Shown here: positions 21,860-32,834 of the stretch, one piece after another
Layout of the letters: every line of letters begins with the position of its first letter
Position numbering within the stretch: the first letter of the stretch is position 1
Origin: Ditylenchus dipsaci
Taxonomy: Eukaryota > Nematoda > Chromadorea > Rhabditida > Anguinidae
Assembly (NCBI GenBank): GCA_004194705.1
Contig: SADC01000026.1
Coordinates: forward strand, 124,001 to 188,000
Direction of reading: 5' to 3'
DNA: 64,000 bases
Translations under genes and position numbers: made by a program
The notes under the pieces: model-generated
Databases searched by the model: none
Told to the model about the DNA's origin: nothing
What the model saw: only the letters and a program-made list of their open reading frames with translations

Positions 21860-22530
21860 GGCAGACTGCTCATAAAATGCCAAACACGCAAAGTGGGTTT
21901 ACGGCCCGATTAGTAAAGTAGTGTTGGCTACACCAAACTTTGCTTTTACAACGCAGGCGCCCGAAAGGGCGCCAGTTCGCCTAGTCTTAAATATTTGTAT
22001 CAAACATATATCAGAAAAAAGATGTTTACAGCTACTTCGGAAAATCTAAGGATTAGGGTTTGCAGTTTTTAAAGTCGGCACGGACAATTTCCTGCCGCAC
22101 CGATTCCCTGCCGGGCCGATTTCCTGCTGGACGATTCCCTGCCGGACAGTTCCCTGCCGGAGACCGCACTGCCAGTAACTATTTTGAGTTTTGTAACTAT
22201 TTATCGCAACTAGTCTCAGTATTTTTAAAATATAGAGAGTTTCTTTACATTTTTACCAAGCCCCCTGAGTCCCCTTCGGGAGCGCAGGGCGCAATAATAA
22301 TAAAAAATAGGCTTTTCAGGTCCCTCCACTGGAGGCCCTCCAGTACTCTTTACATTAATCCCCAGGGAAGAAAGTTAATTTTCGGTCAAAATTTTTTTGT
22401 CTAAAAATGGTCGAACGGACCCTAAAAACAAAGAAGAAAAAATCAAAAAATTTCAAGATGTGATGTCAGCGGAAGAATTACTAACTGAGCAACTCAACTT
22501 GCTATTACAAGAAAATCATAACTAAAAAAA
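21860..22530. other. No gene; short tandem repeat and core fragment
   Basis: At 22079-22165 there are about five copies of a 17-18 bp unit of the type TTCCCTGCCGGACGA. At 22256-22292 a scrap of the core GC hairpin occurs (CCAAGCCCCCTGAGTCCCCT). Nothing else is recognisable. Confidence 0.5.
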
Positions 22531-22531
22531 C

Positions 22532-23044
22532 TACCGCATTTACTCTGATTGTAGCCCTCTCTTTAATAAAAATTTAGAAAAAAACTGAGAAAAAGTTTAA
22601 AAATATATTTTTCCACAAAATCAGCTTGGTCCCCTCTATGGCTTGGAGAAAAATTCCAAAATAGGCCCAAAACAGCGTTTCCACTGAAAAAGTGGTCTTG
22701 CACATTTTTCAAACTGGCTTCAAAATTCGATTTTAGCTGAGGTTTGTGCAGGTTGTTTTGGCTAAAAACTTGACTTTTAAGGTCTCACTACGAATTTTTT
22801 TTTGGCCTTTTTCGTACACCTGCTACCGTTTTTCCTCTAATAATAGCCACCTAGGAGGAGGTTAAAAATCGCCTAATTTTAACCAAACCCCCCCTCCCCC
22901 CCTCCCCCTCCCCACTCTAATTGTAGCCCCTCCACTAATAGTAGCTTCGACTACCCCCCCCCCTTCTTCCAAAATGGGTTAAAATTGGGTTAAAAGTGGT
23001 TGAAAAATTAGTAGCCCTGGGCTACTATTGGAGTAAATACGATA
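22532..23044. mobile_element. TACCGTA-family MITE, long and degenerate
   Basis: Ends TACCGCATTTACTCTGATTG and CTATTGGAGTAAATACGATA are inverted. The interior has C-runs at about 22890-22970 and several GTAGCCC blocks. It ends only 40 bp before exon 2 of GT92 gene A. Confidence 0.6.
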
Positions 23045-23459
23045 GATTTTTTTAAAATTAATTTAATCAACTTATATAATTAGGTTTGGAACATTTAACA
23101 AAAGTACGATAGTGCTACTTTTCAATATGGAACAATTCATAGACTTCACAGATCTCAACTTTTCTTGTAGCTCAGTTTTAAAAAATAAACAGAGCAAAAT
23201 GGAAAACACTGAAATCAAACAAATACTTGGAAACCACTACAACAGTGACTGTCGTATTCTGATTTACAGACTTATTTGCCACGCACCAACTATTCTTGAT
23301 CAAAGCACTAACAACGTTACATTAACTATACAAAATGATCATATTTTCCAAGTAAGGATTTTACAGAGACTTTAATTTCTTTAACATCTCTAGACTAAAA
23401 GAAAACTAAAAAATTATTTAAATTATTAATTATTTAAATTCATAAATGCTAAAAATTAA

Positions 23460-23560
23460 TTTTTTTGAAAAAATTGCCTTGGTTCTCCATGTTGTTTTAA
23501 AAACGTCAATTAGCAACTTTCAAAAACAACAGGGGAAACAAATTTTCACCCCTTTTTATC
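23460..23560. repeat. CCTTGG foldback in GT92 A intron 2
   Basis: Arms GCCTTGGTTCTCCATGTTGT and AACAACAGGGGAAACAA are mirrored. A similar foldback lies at 43918-44010 in the corresponding intron of gene B, at about the same distance from exon 2. Confidence 0.6.
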
Positions 23561-24287
23561 TGAAAAAAGTACCTGAAACCTTACATCGCAGTGAAAATTC
23601 AACGTCGTTTGTGTTTTGGCCTAATGTTATGCGCAGGTTAGACCCCGCATGCGTGCACTTTAATTATTTTGGTGTTTTTAACTAATTGAACTAATTCAAC
23701 GCCAAATTCGAAATGAGCGAGCCGAATCACCCCTAGACATTGGACGATCAATTCAAAATAACTGAGGTTTACGCATGTGAGATATTTTATGCCACAAAAC
23801 ACTAACACTGATTATGCGTTTGTAAGGAGGGAGATTTACGAAAGCAAAATTTTTCGTGGGCCCGCGAACACATATAGAGCCAAATTTTATATGATAAAAC
23901 AAAAACTTAATATTGATAAAACTTGTTTTACTACTGTATATGACCATTTTGACAAAAAAAATTAATTCTGGCAAAAATGGGTAAACGACCTTTATTTCAT
24001 TGAATGATAAATTTCTTTAAAGCGGGGGAGAATTTCACGGCTACTTTTTGACATCGACGGCTACTTCACTTCCAATACCTTTTTTGTATATTTTGTTTTG
24101 TTATCTCAAATATTCTACACTGTTTGTAGCTGAAATTTTCTCTATCAATTGAGTGATCAAACACCATGATTTAGAATAATTTTTAGAAAATCACACCAAT
24201 CTCATACTGAAAAACTGTGTTTTATACCAGGTGTTTTAGTCGAGTTTTACTTTATATTTGTCATTTTTTCTCAAAAAAAATCTCGAT

Positions 24288-24354
24288 TAGGGTGTTTGAC
24301 AATAAATATTGGGGTGTCTATTCATCGGAGTGTCCGTTTATTGAGGTTCGACTG
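24288..24354 (-). repeat. Pogo-type MITE end fragment
   Basis: It ends TTGAGGTTCGACTGTA and contains GGGTGTCTATTCATCGGAGT; no left terminus is visible. Confidence 0.5.
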
Positions 24355-24414
24355 TAATGCGAAAAAAAATGAAACAAAGTTGAATTGCTAAAAACGACCC
24401 TATTAACGGATATA

Positions 24415-24672
24415 GACCAACCGGTAAAACAGCAACCGCATACAAATTGTAAACGGATACAGTGACAATTTTTGCCTTGGTCTCCCCTGTTGATTTTTTT
24501 CAACTTTTTTCGATTCTCGAATTTTCGCGCACTTAGGCTCAGACTGAGGGTAGGCCAGCGCACGTTAGGACGGGCTAAAACGTTTGGTTTAAACATACCT
24601 TTGAACTTTGGAAATAAAAATTCTATCCGGTTGCTGTATCCGATTACAATTGTATCCGGTTGCAAGGCAGTC
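24415..24672. repeat. Foldback with CCGGTTGC arms
   Basis: AACCGGTAAAACAGCAACCG and CAAATTGTAAACGGATAC on the left are mirrored by TATCCGGTTGCTGTATCC and ACAATTGTATCCGGTTGC on the right. The loop carries CCTTGGTCTCCCCTGTTG and GTAGGCCAGCGCACG, two motifs common in this window. Confidence 0.6.
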
Positions 24673-24739
24673 AGACCAAAAGCCACCCCCCCCCCCATCA
24701 TAAATTTTTCCTTTTAAAACTATGTCAAAAATACCCAGA

Positions 24740-24985
24740 TACTGTGTTTCCCTAATTTTCTTCCGGGGGGGAATTTTTTCGACCTTCTGCCAGAGAGGGC
24801 GGAATTAGAGACGGGCGAATTTTTACAACTCTTTTGACTTGACGCAAAAAATTCCGAGAATCGGAATTTACATTGCGCCAACCTGGCTAGACTTAATTCA
24901 GACGTTGAAGATAATTTGCATGTGAAAATTAGTTAAATCAGTTCTTCGGTTGGAATTAGAGAGGGCGAAATTAGAAGAAATACGT
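24740..24985. mobile_element. TACCGTA-family MITE, diverged
   Basis: Ends read TACTGTGTTTCCCTAATTTT and AAATTAGAAGAAATACGTA with GAGGGCG blocks inside. It lies in intron 2 of GT92 gene A. Confidence 0.55.
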
Positions 24986-25639
24986 ATGAGTTGACCGCAT
25001 TAAAAATAAAAGGAGGGAGGGGTGAAAAAAACAACAGGGGGGACCAGGCATATTTTGACAGGGATAATAGTATAGCGCCGTATAAGTCCTAAACCTTTTG
25101 ATCGATACCCCTTATTTAGGTGAATTTAACGCCTGCTTCGCGAAAAAAACATGCGATGGTGTTTGCCCAGGCCGAATGTTTGCCTTGATCTGTGGCACCT
25201 TTTATAACTTATATGGTTTTGCACGACGTCCACAAAATCAGTTTAGTGGTTGCTTATATTCAAAGTGTGGATAGCAGCGTGTTTTCTTTGATCAAACTGT
25301 TTGAAAAAGCGGGTTTTTACAAATCCGAGGAAGCCTCAGGATGCCTCTATTAGATTTCTTTAAATTATGACCCTAACACTGAAACTACATGGAATAATCA
25401 ACTTGTTAATTTCCAAGATTGCTTATATGAATTCAGGGAAAGTGCAGACTTTATAGCCTTTCCTGATTGGGATGACTTGATAGTTACTCCTAATTTTACT
25501 CCTTTACCAATAGCTTTTTACAAACTATCTACGAAGTATCCCAAGGCTGCAGTTTTTTTATTGGACCGTTTCAAAGGAGTGCTTTTATCTATAGGTATTT
25601 TTGTAATATTTTAGTCGTGAATATTTGTACGTTGAGACA

Positions 25640-25796
25640 GCAGCCCTCAAGTGTCCACCAATTAGAAAAAATAAAAAAGAAAAAAAAACACTCCACACAC
25701 ATGGATTGGCGTGAAAAAAAATCAAGGGGACAGAAGAAGGTAGGCTTAGAGGAAAATACTCATTGGAGGGGGGCGGCACTTGGGTTTTACGGTATG
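25640..25796. mobile_element. Degenerate TACCGTA-type MITE
   Basis: The right end (GGGGGGCGGCACTTGGGTTT followed by TACGGTA) fits the family; the left end is unclear. It lies in intron 3 of GT92 gene A. Confidence 0.4.
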
Positions 25797-26443
25797 GCGA
25801 CAGAAGTCCTAGTGACAGTTTTGGCTTTAAATGATTAAGTAGCCTCTGTTTACACATTTATAACGATAAAATTGAAACTTAAAACGATAAAGTTCAAAAT
25901 CTATTTTTTACCTTCATTTGACCTAAAAATGGCCAAAATTGGTGAAAAATACCCTAAAAGGACCATTTTTACCTGAGGTGTGGGAGGCTAAATTTTTGAC
26001 AGACTCATTTTTTTATTTAGCAGTGCTAAGAAATGCTTCTCTTTACCGTGTTGAGCTGGAAAAATGAGTTCGTGGGTTCATTTGGGTCACTTTTCAAAAA
26101 ATCCGATAATGGAGGGGAACTATAAGTACTCTTATTTACTAGCACCGGATTTGTGCTTAGCGTAGTCGATTTACGGTGCTTATTTAGTTGGCCCCCCCCA
26201 TCCCAAAAGGTCATTTTCAGATTTTTCACTAGTTTGATTTTTTTGACCCAAAATTAACTTTAATGTAACATCGAAAACTGAAAACCATCGTACAGTTCGA
26301 TATGTTCTCTTGTTAGTATTTTATCCACTTTCAAAATTTGTAAAATAAAATTAGAAAACAAGGTGTGATTTATTATACATAATATCTGTTTGCAATTTTC
26401 AGCTTGTATTTTATGGAGTTTCAAGTTGAATGTTTATTTCAGT

Positions 26444-26833
26444 TACCGTATTCTCTTGGTAGGCGGGCACCCTCCTCGCTCAAAATCGTGTTCTTGGCAT
26501 TGTGTTTTCTAACTATTTTGAAAACTTGTCTCAGGCAAGATACCATTCAATTTTTAGCCAGTGAGATGCTATACAAAATGTGGGATGACTTGCTTAGGAG
26601 GGTAAGGGAGGCAGATAGTAGAGAAATAAGAAATAGGCCTGGGGCGACCCGATAGCTCAAATAGTTAGAGCGCCGACTTGCAAGGAGGATATCGCGGGAT
26701 CGCACTTTTTCCCAGGCCTGTACAAAAGCAGCCCGCGGCCACTGGTGTACGCTTACTAGAGCAGTGTTCGAAAAATGGTTAAAAACACGATTTTAAATCA
26801 GGGGGGGGGGGTGTCGGACTATTAGAGAAATAA
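26444..26833. mobile_element. TACCGTA-family MITE carrying a tRNA-like module
   Basis: The left end TACCGTATTCTCTTGGTAGG and the right end GACTATTAGAGAAATAA are inverted, with ATCGTGTTCTTGGCATTGTG inside as in the member at 52899. A tRNA-like segment (26649-26720) interrupts it. It ends about 50 bp before exon 4 of GT92 gene A. Confidence 0.6.
26649..26720 (+). ncRNA. tRNA-derived module (not a functional tRNA)
   Basis: An A-box-like D arm TAGCTCAAATAGTTAGAGCG with a perfect GCTC/GAGC stem is followed by ACTTGCAAGG, which could be a decayed anticodon loop (GCA). The B-box region GCGGGATCGCAC is poor and no acceptor stem pairs. It is more likely a SINE head or tRNA pseudogene. Confidence 0.45.
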
Positions 26834-27210
26834 CAATAAGCTTGTTAGAATATTTCAAATGAAAAAATTAAGTTTAAAAATTTCAGATGAGATGACATCT
26901 GAAAAATTAACATTTCCACAATTTTGGTAAAAGGAATACTCTATGGCAATAGCACAAATTGCAGTAAATGTTCAGCTTCTAAAGTTGTTGTAAGACCTAA
27001 ATATACTGACAGTGTGGACATTCACTTTGGTGGGAAATTAGCTGGGTTACGAACAAGTATGGGCACCGTCTGAATATATTAACGTTATTCATGCAAGAGA
27101 CTATCGTGTAATAATTTTTAAGACTTGTTAAGACCGTAAGGACGCTTTTGTGATTTGGTACAGAATTTAATGCTGAACAACTATGCCAAAGTAGGTTTTC
27201 TGTACCAATA

Positions 27211-27370
27211 CAGTCAGACTTCTTTATAAGCAACACCGCATATAAGTTACACTTGAGTCCGGTCTCGAATGGGTATGTTCCGTATAATATACCCCCTATA
27301 TAAGCTCCACCTCTCTATAAGCTACATCTAGGATCGGTACCGAGGCGTAGCTTATAGAGAAATTTGACTG
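27211..27370. mobile_element. Pogo-type MITE with TA target
   Basis: Ends CAGTCAGACTTCTTTATAAG and CTTATAGAGAAATTTGACTG are inverted and flanked by TA on both sides. Interior copies of TATAAGCT mimic the ends. It lies in intron 4 of GT92 gene A. Confidence 0.8.
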
Positions 27371-27480
27371 TAGTTTGTTAGACGACAAAACACCTTTTGA
27401 AAACTTCACTTTTAGAAGCAGGGACGTTGGAGTTGTTCAAAAAGTGCCGTCCCCACGTCCCCACTACCACACTCGTATAT

Positions 27481-27622
27481 TACAGTATTTTCTCTATTAG
27501 AAGCCCACCCTTAAATTTTGACTAATATTTCAGAGATAAGGCCATTTTTGATTTACAACTTTGAGTTGTGAAAGGGATTAAAAAATAGAAGCCCATGTGC
27601 TTCTATTAGATAAAATACGGTA
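27481..27622. mobile_element. TACCGTA-family MITE
   Basis: Ends TACAGTATTTTCTCTATTAG and CTATTAGATAAAATACGGTA are inverted, with AGAAGCCCA next to each. Confidence 0.75.
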
Positions 27623-27715
27623 TTCAGATAACAGACACAGTAAACCCCCCATTTAATGACCGCCCGACTTAAAGGGGACATGGGGTGGCGGCAAGACATT
27701 TAGGTTTGAAAGAGT

Positions 27716-27806
27716 GGCTTCCATGGCGCAGTGCGTAAGCGCTCGCGTTTTTTGGCCAAAAATGGTGTTTTTCTGGCGTTGCAGGCTCAATCCCACGTAG
27801 TGGCAC
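27716..27806 (+). ncRNA. tRNA-derived module, plus copy
   Basis: An A-box-like TGGCGCAGTGCGTAAGCGC and a B-box-like GGCTCAATCCC are present at a spacing of about 45 bp. The acceptor arms do not pair (GGCTTCC without GGAAGCC), so this is a tRNA-derived promoter module, as in SINEs, not a working tRNA. Confidence 0.55.
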
Positions 27807-27920
27807 ACTTTTTGTCGGCTTGTTTAGCCAGTTTAGAGGTAATTAGACTTTTTGACGCCAGATTCGGAATCAGTGACCCAAATTACCATTAGAAATGATC
27901 AAACAAGCCAAAAAAATAGT

Positions 27921-28013
27921 GTGCCATTACGTGGGATTGAACCTGCGACACCAAAACAACACCATTTTATGCCAAAAAAAAGCGAGCGCTTACGCACTAT
28001 GCCATGGAAGCCT
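27921..28013 (-). ncRNA. tRNA-derived module, minus copy
   Basis: The reverse complement reads GGCTTCCATGGCATAGTGCG with the A box, then GCAGGTTCAATCCCACG, a good B box. It is the mirror copy of 27716-27806. Confidence 0.55.
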
Positions 28014-28199
28014 CTTTTTTCAAACCCGAATGGCTTTCCCACGCCCCCCCCTTTTTACAGCTTTTTCCATTGAGCTTCAGTCTCTGTGCCCTCGATTCAG
28101 CTGGAAGTCAAAATAATATAAGTAACTATAACCTCGATTCAATGGCCACTTAGGTCGGTCCTAAGCGTGCCATTAAATCGACATTTCACTGTAGCCACA

Positions 28200-29030
28200 T
28201 ATACTATGTGTCCCAGAAACCAGAACCTGGTTGCTTGTTTTGCTATTTTTTGCCTGATCCACACGACCAGTTGCTTATCGAGCTTTGAATTCAGCACTTT
28301 TCGACCGCTCAAATCTAGCTTTTTCCTTTTGGGTTTTAAGAATGCTAAGATTACAAAAAATTAAAAAGACATTTTAGACTAATACAAGCTGTATTAGATC
28401 TTTCTTACATGCAAACACCCTCTCTCCTTTTTTCTATCTACTATGAACTTTTTCACAGCATCTTCGATGTTGTATTCCCCAAATTTGACTGAATTCGCCT
28501 CTTGATCTTAATTTATGGGTTCCAGCTTGGTGACAGCTTCATAGTTGTGCCTTTTTAGATTATGAATCTCTTCTTAAATGGCTATTGCTCGGTCCAATTT
28601 TTTGTTAGCATCTTGTATTGGGTCTAGGTCAGCCGAATAATTCGAGTTGTTAATAACTGTTCAGACGAGCTGGAGCAGAGCCACAATCGTGGAAATAAAA
28701 TTTATAAGAAATAAAAAAGCCCACATTTTAAACCCCACATACTTAAAAAAAAACAAGCCCATGGGCTTCAATCAGACCATTCACAATAAGGGCTTATTAA
28801 AAGCGCTAAGCCTATGATTCGAATGAATGTTTATTTTCAAATGAATTTTAGAGAATCAGAAAAATAACTTTTTAAAAAAATTGCGCTGCTTTTCAAAAAG
28901 TGTTTTGTTGTGCAAAAAACGATCAAAAGAAAAAATATATTCTTGCATAGCTGCTAAATGTTAAATTCTGCACCAGAATATACATAAAACATGAACATAT
29001 ACATTGGGATCATAAATGGACCTCTCTGAA
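28200..29030. other. Intron 4 of GT92 gene A, no feature
   Basis: AT-rich, no recognisable repeat or frame. Confidence 0.3.
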
Positions 29031-29033
29031 AAA

Positions 29034-29212
29034 CCACCGCCGCCGACGACACCACCGGCGGCGTAAAAATGTTGCTAAATTTCACCGCCGCCGCCGCCTA
29101 ATTACTCCGACGTACGCGCCGCCGACCTCGTTTTCAGCCGCCGGCGGCACCTCATGTTTTGCCGCCACCGCCTGGCGGCGCCGCCGGCGGCGGCGGCGGC
29201 TGCGATCCAACT
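29034..29212. repeat. GC-rich (CCG)n low-complexity block
   Basis: About 180 bp of interrupted CCG/CGG triplets, starkly different from the AT-rich surroundings. Several CGCCGGCGGCG inversions allow folding. The open frame on the minus strand (poly-Ala/Arg) is an artefact. It lies in intron 4 of GT92 gene A. Confidence 0.8.
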
Positions 29213-30256
29213 ATGATTGGGATATGACTTTATTATACCGGTACTTATCCCGTTTACCACCCCCCACAACCCCAAATTTTTGGAAAGTGACACGTTCTAA
29301 GCCACTTTTTCTGTTTCATACGATACAAAACAACATTTCTCAACAGTTTCCGATTCAAAAATTTAAAAAAATAGTCAAAAAAATTTGATTTCAAACTTAT
29401 AAGAGCCATATGGTCTTTTCGGGGGTTTTAGGGTCACTTTTGACTAAATTTCGGTCAAATATGGGAAAAAATATGTTTAACTTTTTTATAGCCTACCGCA
29501 TATAGAAACTATGATATGCACACGTAAAGGTGAACACTAGTGCCGTTAGCGCCAAACCGAGTAGTGACAGAATTTTTTTGCAAATCTGTTTTTTGCGTTT
29601 TTTCAATCACCAAGCTATCAGTCCACTCCGCTTTTTAGATTTTGGCTAGCACCAAAAAATTTCAAAATCGACCTCAAATTTTCCGATTTTTAGAGGTCGA
29701 AAATGAAATCGCCCACGCTACAATACTTAATTTTGAGGTACCATATCTCAGAAATCTGCCTAAATAACTTCCTGTATAATATGTCAAACTGCTGCTTTTT
29801 GGAACTTAGGCTTTGAAATGAAATAAAAAATTGTGAAGAAATGAAGTTTCAATAAAAGGATATAGCAAACGAAGGAATTTCGCGAGTCATACTTTAAATA
29901 CTTTTCAGGAGTCACACCCTAACTGGCATCTGCACAACATTTCAAGAATGGAAGAAAGTTTTTTGATATGCCTTATATACATGAAATAGAAGCTACTTTA
30001 AGAAAATTGCCTCAAAGAGAAATAATGCGATCCACTTTCAACAAATGCTTAGAGAATATTCATATATATAGGAAAATTTCCTGAGTCTCAATGTCATACT
30101 TACAAATATTGCGATCTATCGCACGTTAAGCATAAGTGCTTTAATGTGCATACAGCGTGGAGCATTGTTGATGCGAAATTAGAACAAATTAAAGTGTTAT
30201 ATCTTCACAAAATCAATTTACTAGAATCGAACAGTTGTGTTTTTTGAAAAATAGCA

Positions 30257-30262
30257 ATAAAA
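30257..30262 (+). promoter_or_regulatory. Candidate poly(A) signal, GT92 gene A
   Basis: AATAAA starts nine bases after the TGA of exon 5. Confidence 0.4.
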
Positions 30263-30344
30263 ATATTATATCATCTCGCGAGTAACACGATAAGGGGTGA
30301 TTTGCCTAATAATAATTTCCATTCCAATAATTTCCTTATTTAGT

Positions 30345-30428
30345 GCAAATCCAACCAATCCAAAAAAAATCGTTCGCTATAGAAAGAGTTCGTTATAAAA
30401 GGGGTACGTTATAGAGGGAGTCGACTGT
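30345..30428 (-). repeat. Pogo-type MITE right end
   Basis: Several GTTCGTTAT(A) copies end in GGGAGTCGACTGTA; it is close to the element at 3083-3250. Confidence 0.5.
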
Positions 30429-30548
30429 ATATCATTTGCAAGTGAATCACCAGGGCCACAGAACACATATCGTGGACGAAAAATCGGTTTTGCGGTGCTT
30501 TAAATTTTTTTTCTGGATACCCTGTACAAAAAATAATATATTTAATTA

Positions 30549-30768
30549 TACCGTATCTACTCTTATAGAAAGACATGTCTAGTTATTTTTAAACCCTCAG
30601 ATCGGTAAAATTTGAGGTCGATCTCAAAATCTTCGGATGTGGAATCGGTAGAGCTCGTGAGAGTTAAAAAAGATTTGCAGAATATTTACTCTTGGCTGAG
30701 ATATAGGCATTCAAAGTCGTGGGTGTCCGCTTATTAGAGAATGTCCTCCTATAAGAGGGAATACGGTA
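30549..30768. mobile_element. TACCGTA-family MITE
   Basis: Ends TACCGTATCTACTCTTATAG and CTATAAGAGGGAATACGGTA are inverted. The interior GAGATATAGGC and GATCTCAAAATC blocks match other family members. Confidence 0.75.
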
Positions 30769-31500
30769 TACTAAACGATGAAATTGGCACAAACATGCAA
30801 TAATGGGTCTGAGATCATATTGACCCCACGGTAATCTTAGCGTTAAAGATCATGTTAAATTCGATCATTAAAAAGTTCGTTATAAATTTCAAACAATTAA
30901 AATTTATAAAAATTTTATGTTCACTGGCACTTGTCTTAGTGAAACCTGTGCTTTTTCACAATAAAAAGCTGAATTTCTCATAAAATTGATAATATTTTTA
31001 TGAAAAACCGATATAAATACGTCACCTACTTAACAAATCTGCGCACCCGCACCAGCACCGGTACCGAATTCCTATCGGCACTGCGCCAGCACTCAAAAAC
31101 ATGCCAGCGATTTCAACACGCTTCTACTTGGCAGAGGTAAATTATAACTAACTAGGGGATCCGCTTTAATAGAGGAATTACTGAAATGGTGCATGAGTTT
31201 GTGGTCGATAATACCCTCCACAAGCCTTAAAACTTGATTCATAAAAGCACAAGAAAATGTTCTCATGGGTTACTGAATCTTAATTTTGAGACCCGTCGAA
31301 AAAATTTCCCTCTGAATTTTGAATTAAATTTTGTTAATATCCTTTGCCAGTTCGATTCAATGGGTTGCCTATTAGGTCTTCGAGTAGTCATATATCCACC
31401 GCCATGTTTCTGCATGGGTTCCATGACGTTTTGATGACACATGTCATTAAGAAATGAGAGATGGTTTTCGGAATAAAAACTAATTTGTAAAATTAGAACA
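30769..31500. other. Intergenic, no gene seen
   Basis: AT-rich, with a small GGCACCGG-type GC patch near 31040-31100. Open frames on both strands at 31230-31540 resemble nothing known. CTAGTAGCGAATGCCCCCAC at 31507 looks like a GGCGCTA-family terminus. Confidence 0.3.
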
Positions 31501-31536
31501 GAAAACTCTAGTAGCGAATGCCCCCACCATTTTTTT

Positions 31537-32812
31537 TTGGGCAAAGCTTTTCCTTGCTGCTAAAAGACTTCTTTTTGCTCCCAAAGGACTTTTTTTTGCT
31601 GCTAATTTTTTTTGCTGCAAAAAGACTTTTTTTTGCGCCAAAAAGACTTTTTTTGCTGCAAAAAGACTTTTTTTTGCTTCCAAAGGACTTTTTTTTGCTG
31701 CTAATTTGTCTGCTGCAAAAAGACTTTTTTTTGCTCCAAGAAGACTTTTTTTTGCTGCAAAAAGACTTTTCGTGCTGCAAAAATACTTTTTTTTGCTGCT
31801 AAAATACTTTTTTTGCTGCAAATATTCTTTTGCTTCACATGCCTTTTTCGCAGCATTTTTCACTAGGAATATCAATTATTATACATATTTTGCGGTCAAT
31901 TTGTCCACAAAACTTTTATTATTTCTTAGGAACGAATAAACCATGCTATTCAACCCAAAATTGTGTGCTGAAAACAGTTTGTTGAGACCAAAATCCTGTT
32001 TTGACTAACTAGAATCTCAATACTCTGGTTATTCATGAAAAAAACAGTACCCACTTTAAGGTAGTCGCGACATATGCACTTGGACGGGGGGGGGCGGACT
32101 TTATATTGATTTGAGAAAAGTGTTTAAACATCTGCTAAGTAACTTTTTTACGCTCAGAATGATTTAAAGCTATTTTCTGACACCTTCCTAAATGAAAAAT
32201 CAATTTTTTGGAAAAAAATTCAACCAAAATTTAAGTTTTTATTTAATTTTTGCCCCCGAAATGCATAAGTACCAGGTAGTCGACCTTAAAATTAAGGGAA
32301 TCATTCAGATTGAGGATGTATATAATATATCATGCCTAGAGCAGTGCCTTGAGTGATTTAGTGTGTATGAAAAGTCGGTTTTTGCCGCGAAATTTTTAGG
32401 CGGTACTTAAGTTGTTCAGCCGGACCCCACCTGGAGAATAAGGAACTACCTAGGTTTCGAAAGTGTGATTAATTGATCTGTGGACGAATTGACGTGTGGA
32501 CGAATCGGCGAATGCACGAATTGACTGTGGACGCATTGACTGTAAACGAATTGACCGCAAAATATGTATAATAATTGATATTCCTAGTGAAAAATGCTGC
32601 GAAGAAGGCATGTGAAGCAAAAGAATATTTGCAGCAAAAAAAGTATTTTAGCAGCAAAAAAAAGTATTTTAGCAGCAAAAAAAGTCTTTTTGCAGCAAAA
32701 AAAGTCTTTTTGGCGCAAAAAAAAGTCTTTTTGCAGCAAAAAAAATTAGCAGCAAAAAAAAGTCCTTTGGGAGCAAAAAGAAGTCTTTTAGCAGCAAGGA
32801 AAAGCTTTGCCC
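31537..32812. mobile_element. 1.3-kb palindrome with AAAAGTC tandem arms
   Basis: The left arm (31537-31915) starts GGGCAAAGCTTTTCCTTGCT; the right arm (32545-32812) ends with its complement. Each arm is mainly a tandem array of a roughly 20-bp unit (GCAGCAAAAAAAGTCTTTTT or complement), about 16 units on the left and 9 on the right, and both then share AAAAATGCTGCGAA and GAATATCAATTATTATACAT. The Lys-rich reading frames in the arms follow from the repeat. The spacer contains one arm (32112-32300) of the family seen at 4790. It sits between the two GT92 genes. Confidence 0.8.
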
Positions 32813-32834
32813 TTTTTTTAAATCTGGTTTGAAC

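Larger units (their letters stand above)
27637..28191. mobile_element. Pogo-like element enclosing inverted tRNA-like modules
   Basis: Left end CAGTAAACCCCCCATTTAAT and right end CCATTAAATCGACATTTCACTG are imperfect inverted repeats of the pogo type. Inside are two mirrored tRNA-like segments at 27716-27806 (plus) and 27921-28013 (minus), about 115 bp apart. Confidence 0.6.
18770..30248 (+). pseudogene. GT92 (DUF23) glycosyltransferase gene A, frameshifted
   Basis: Five exons: 18770-18930, 23084-23351, 25120-25594, 26887-27107 and 29909-30248, with GT-AG introns at the same positions and phases as gene B. Exon 1 encodes an ATG, a membrane anchor (LYLFLFLLLASFLFYF) and GHIFITRAFFYANSTS, matching the conserved GT92 start. 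Exon 2 encodes FGTFNKSTIVLLFN through LICHAPTILDQ and is fully open. Exon 3 carries DLWHLFI, YIQSVDSS, NNQLVNFQDCLYEF and FPDWDDLIV; DWDD lies where the family has its DxD motif. Exon 4 has VVVRPKYTDSVDIHFGG and HARDYR. Exon 5 has the LPQREIMRSTFNKCL tail and a final TGA. Exons 3-5 contain about eight small indels, mostly single-base losses, plus broken frames. Intron 1 holds the exon-like array and helicase at 19.8-21.9 kb. Probably a Golgi type II enzyme in origin. Confidence 0.85.

Noticed and set aside
26649..26720. Functional tRNA gene
   Set aside because: The D arm is good, but anticodon arm, B box and acceptor stem do not form a cloverleaf.
29102..29293. Ala/Arg-rich minus-strand frame
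   Set aside because: Low-complexity CCG triplets, no conserved feature.
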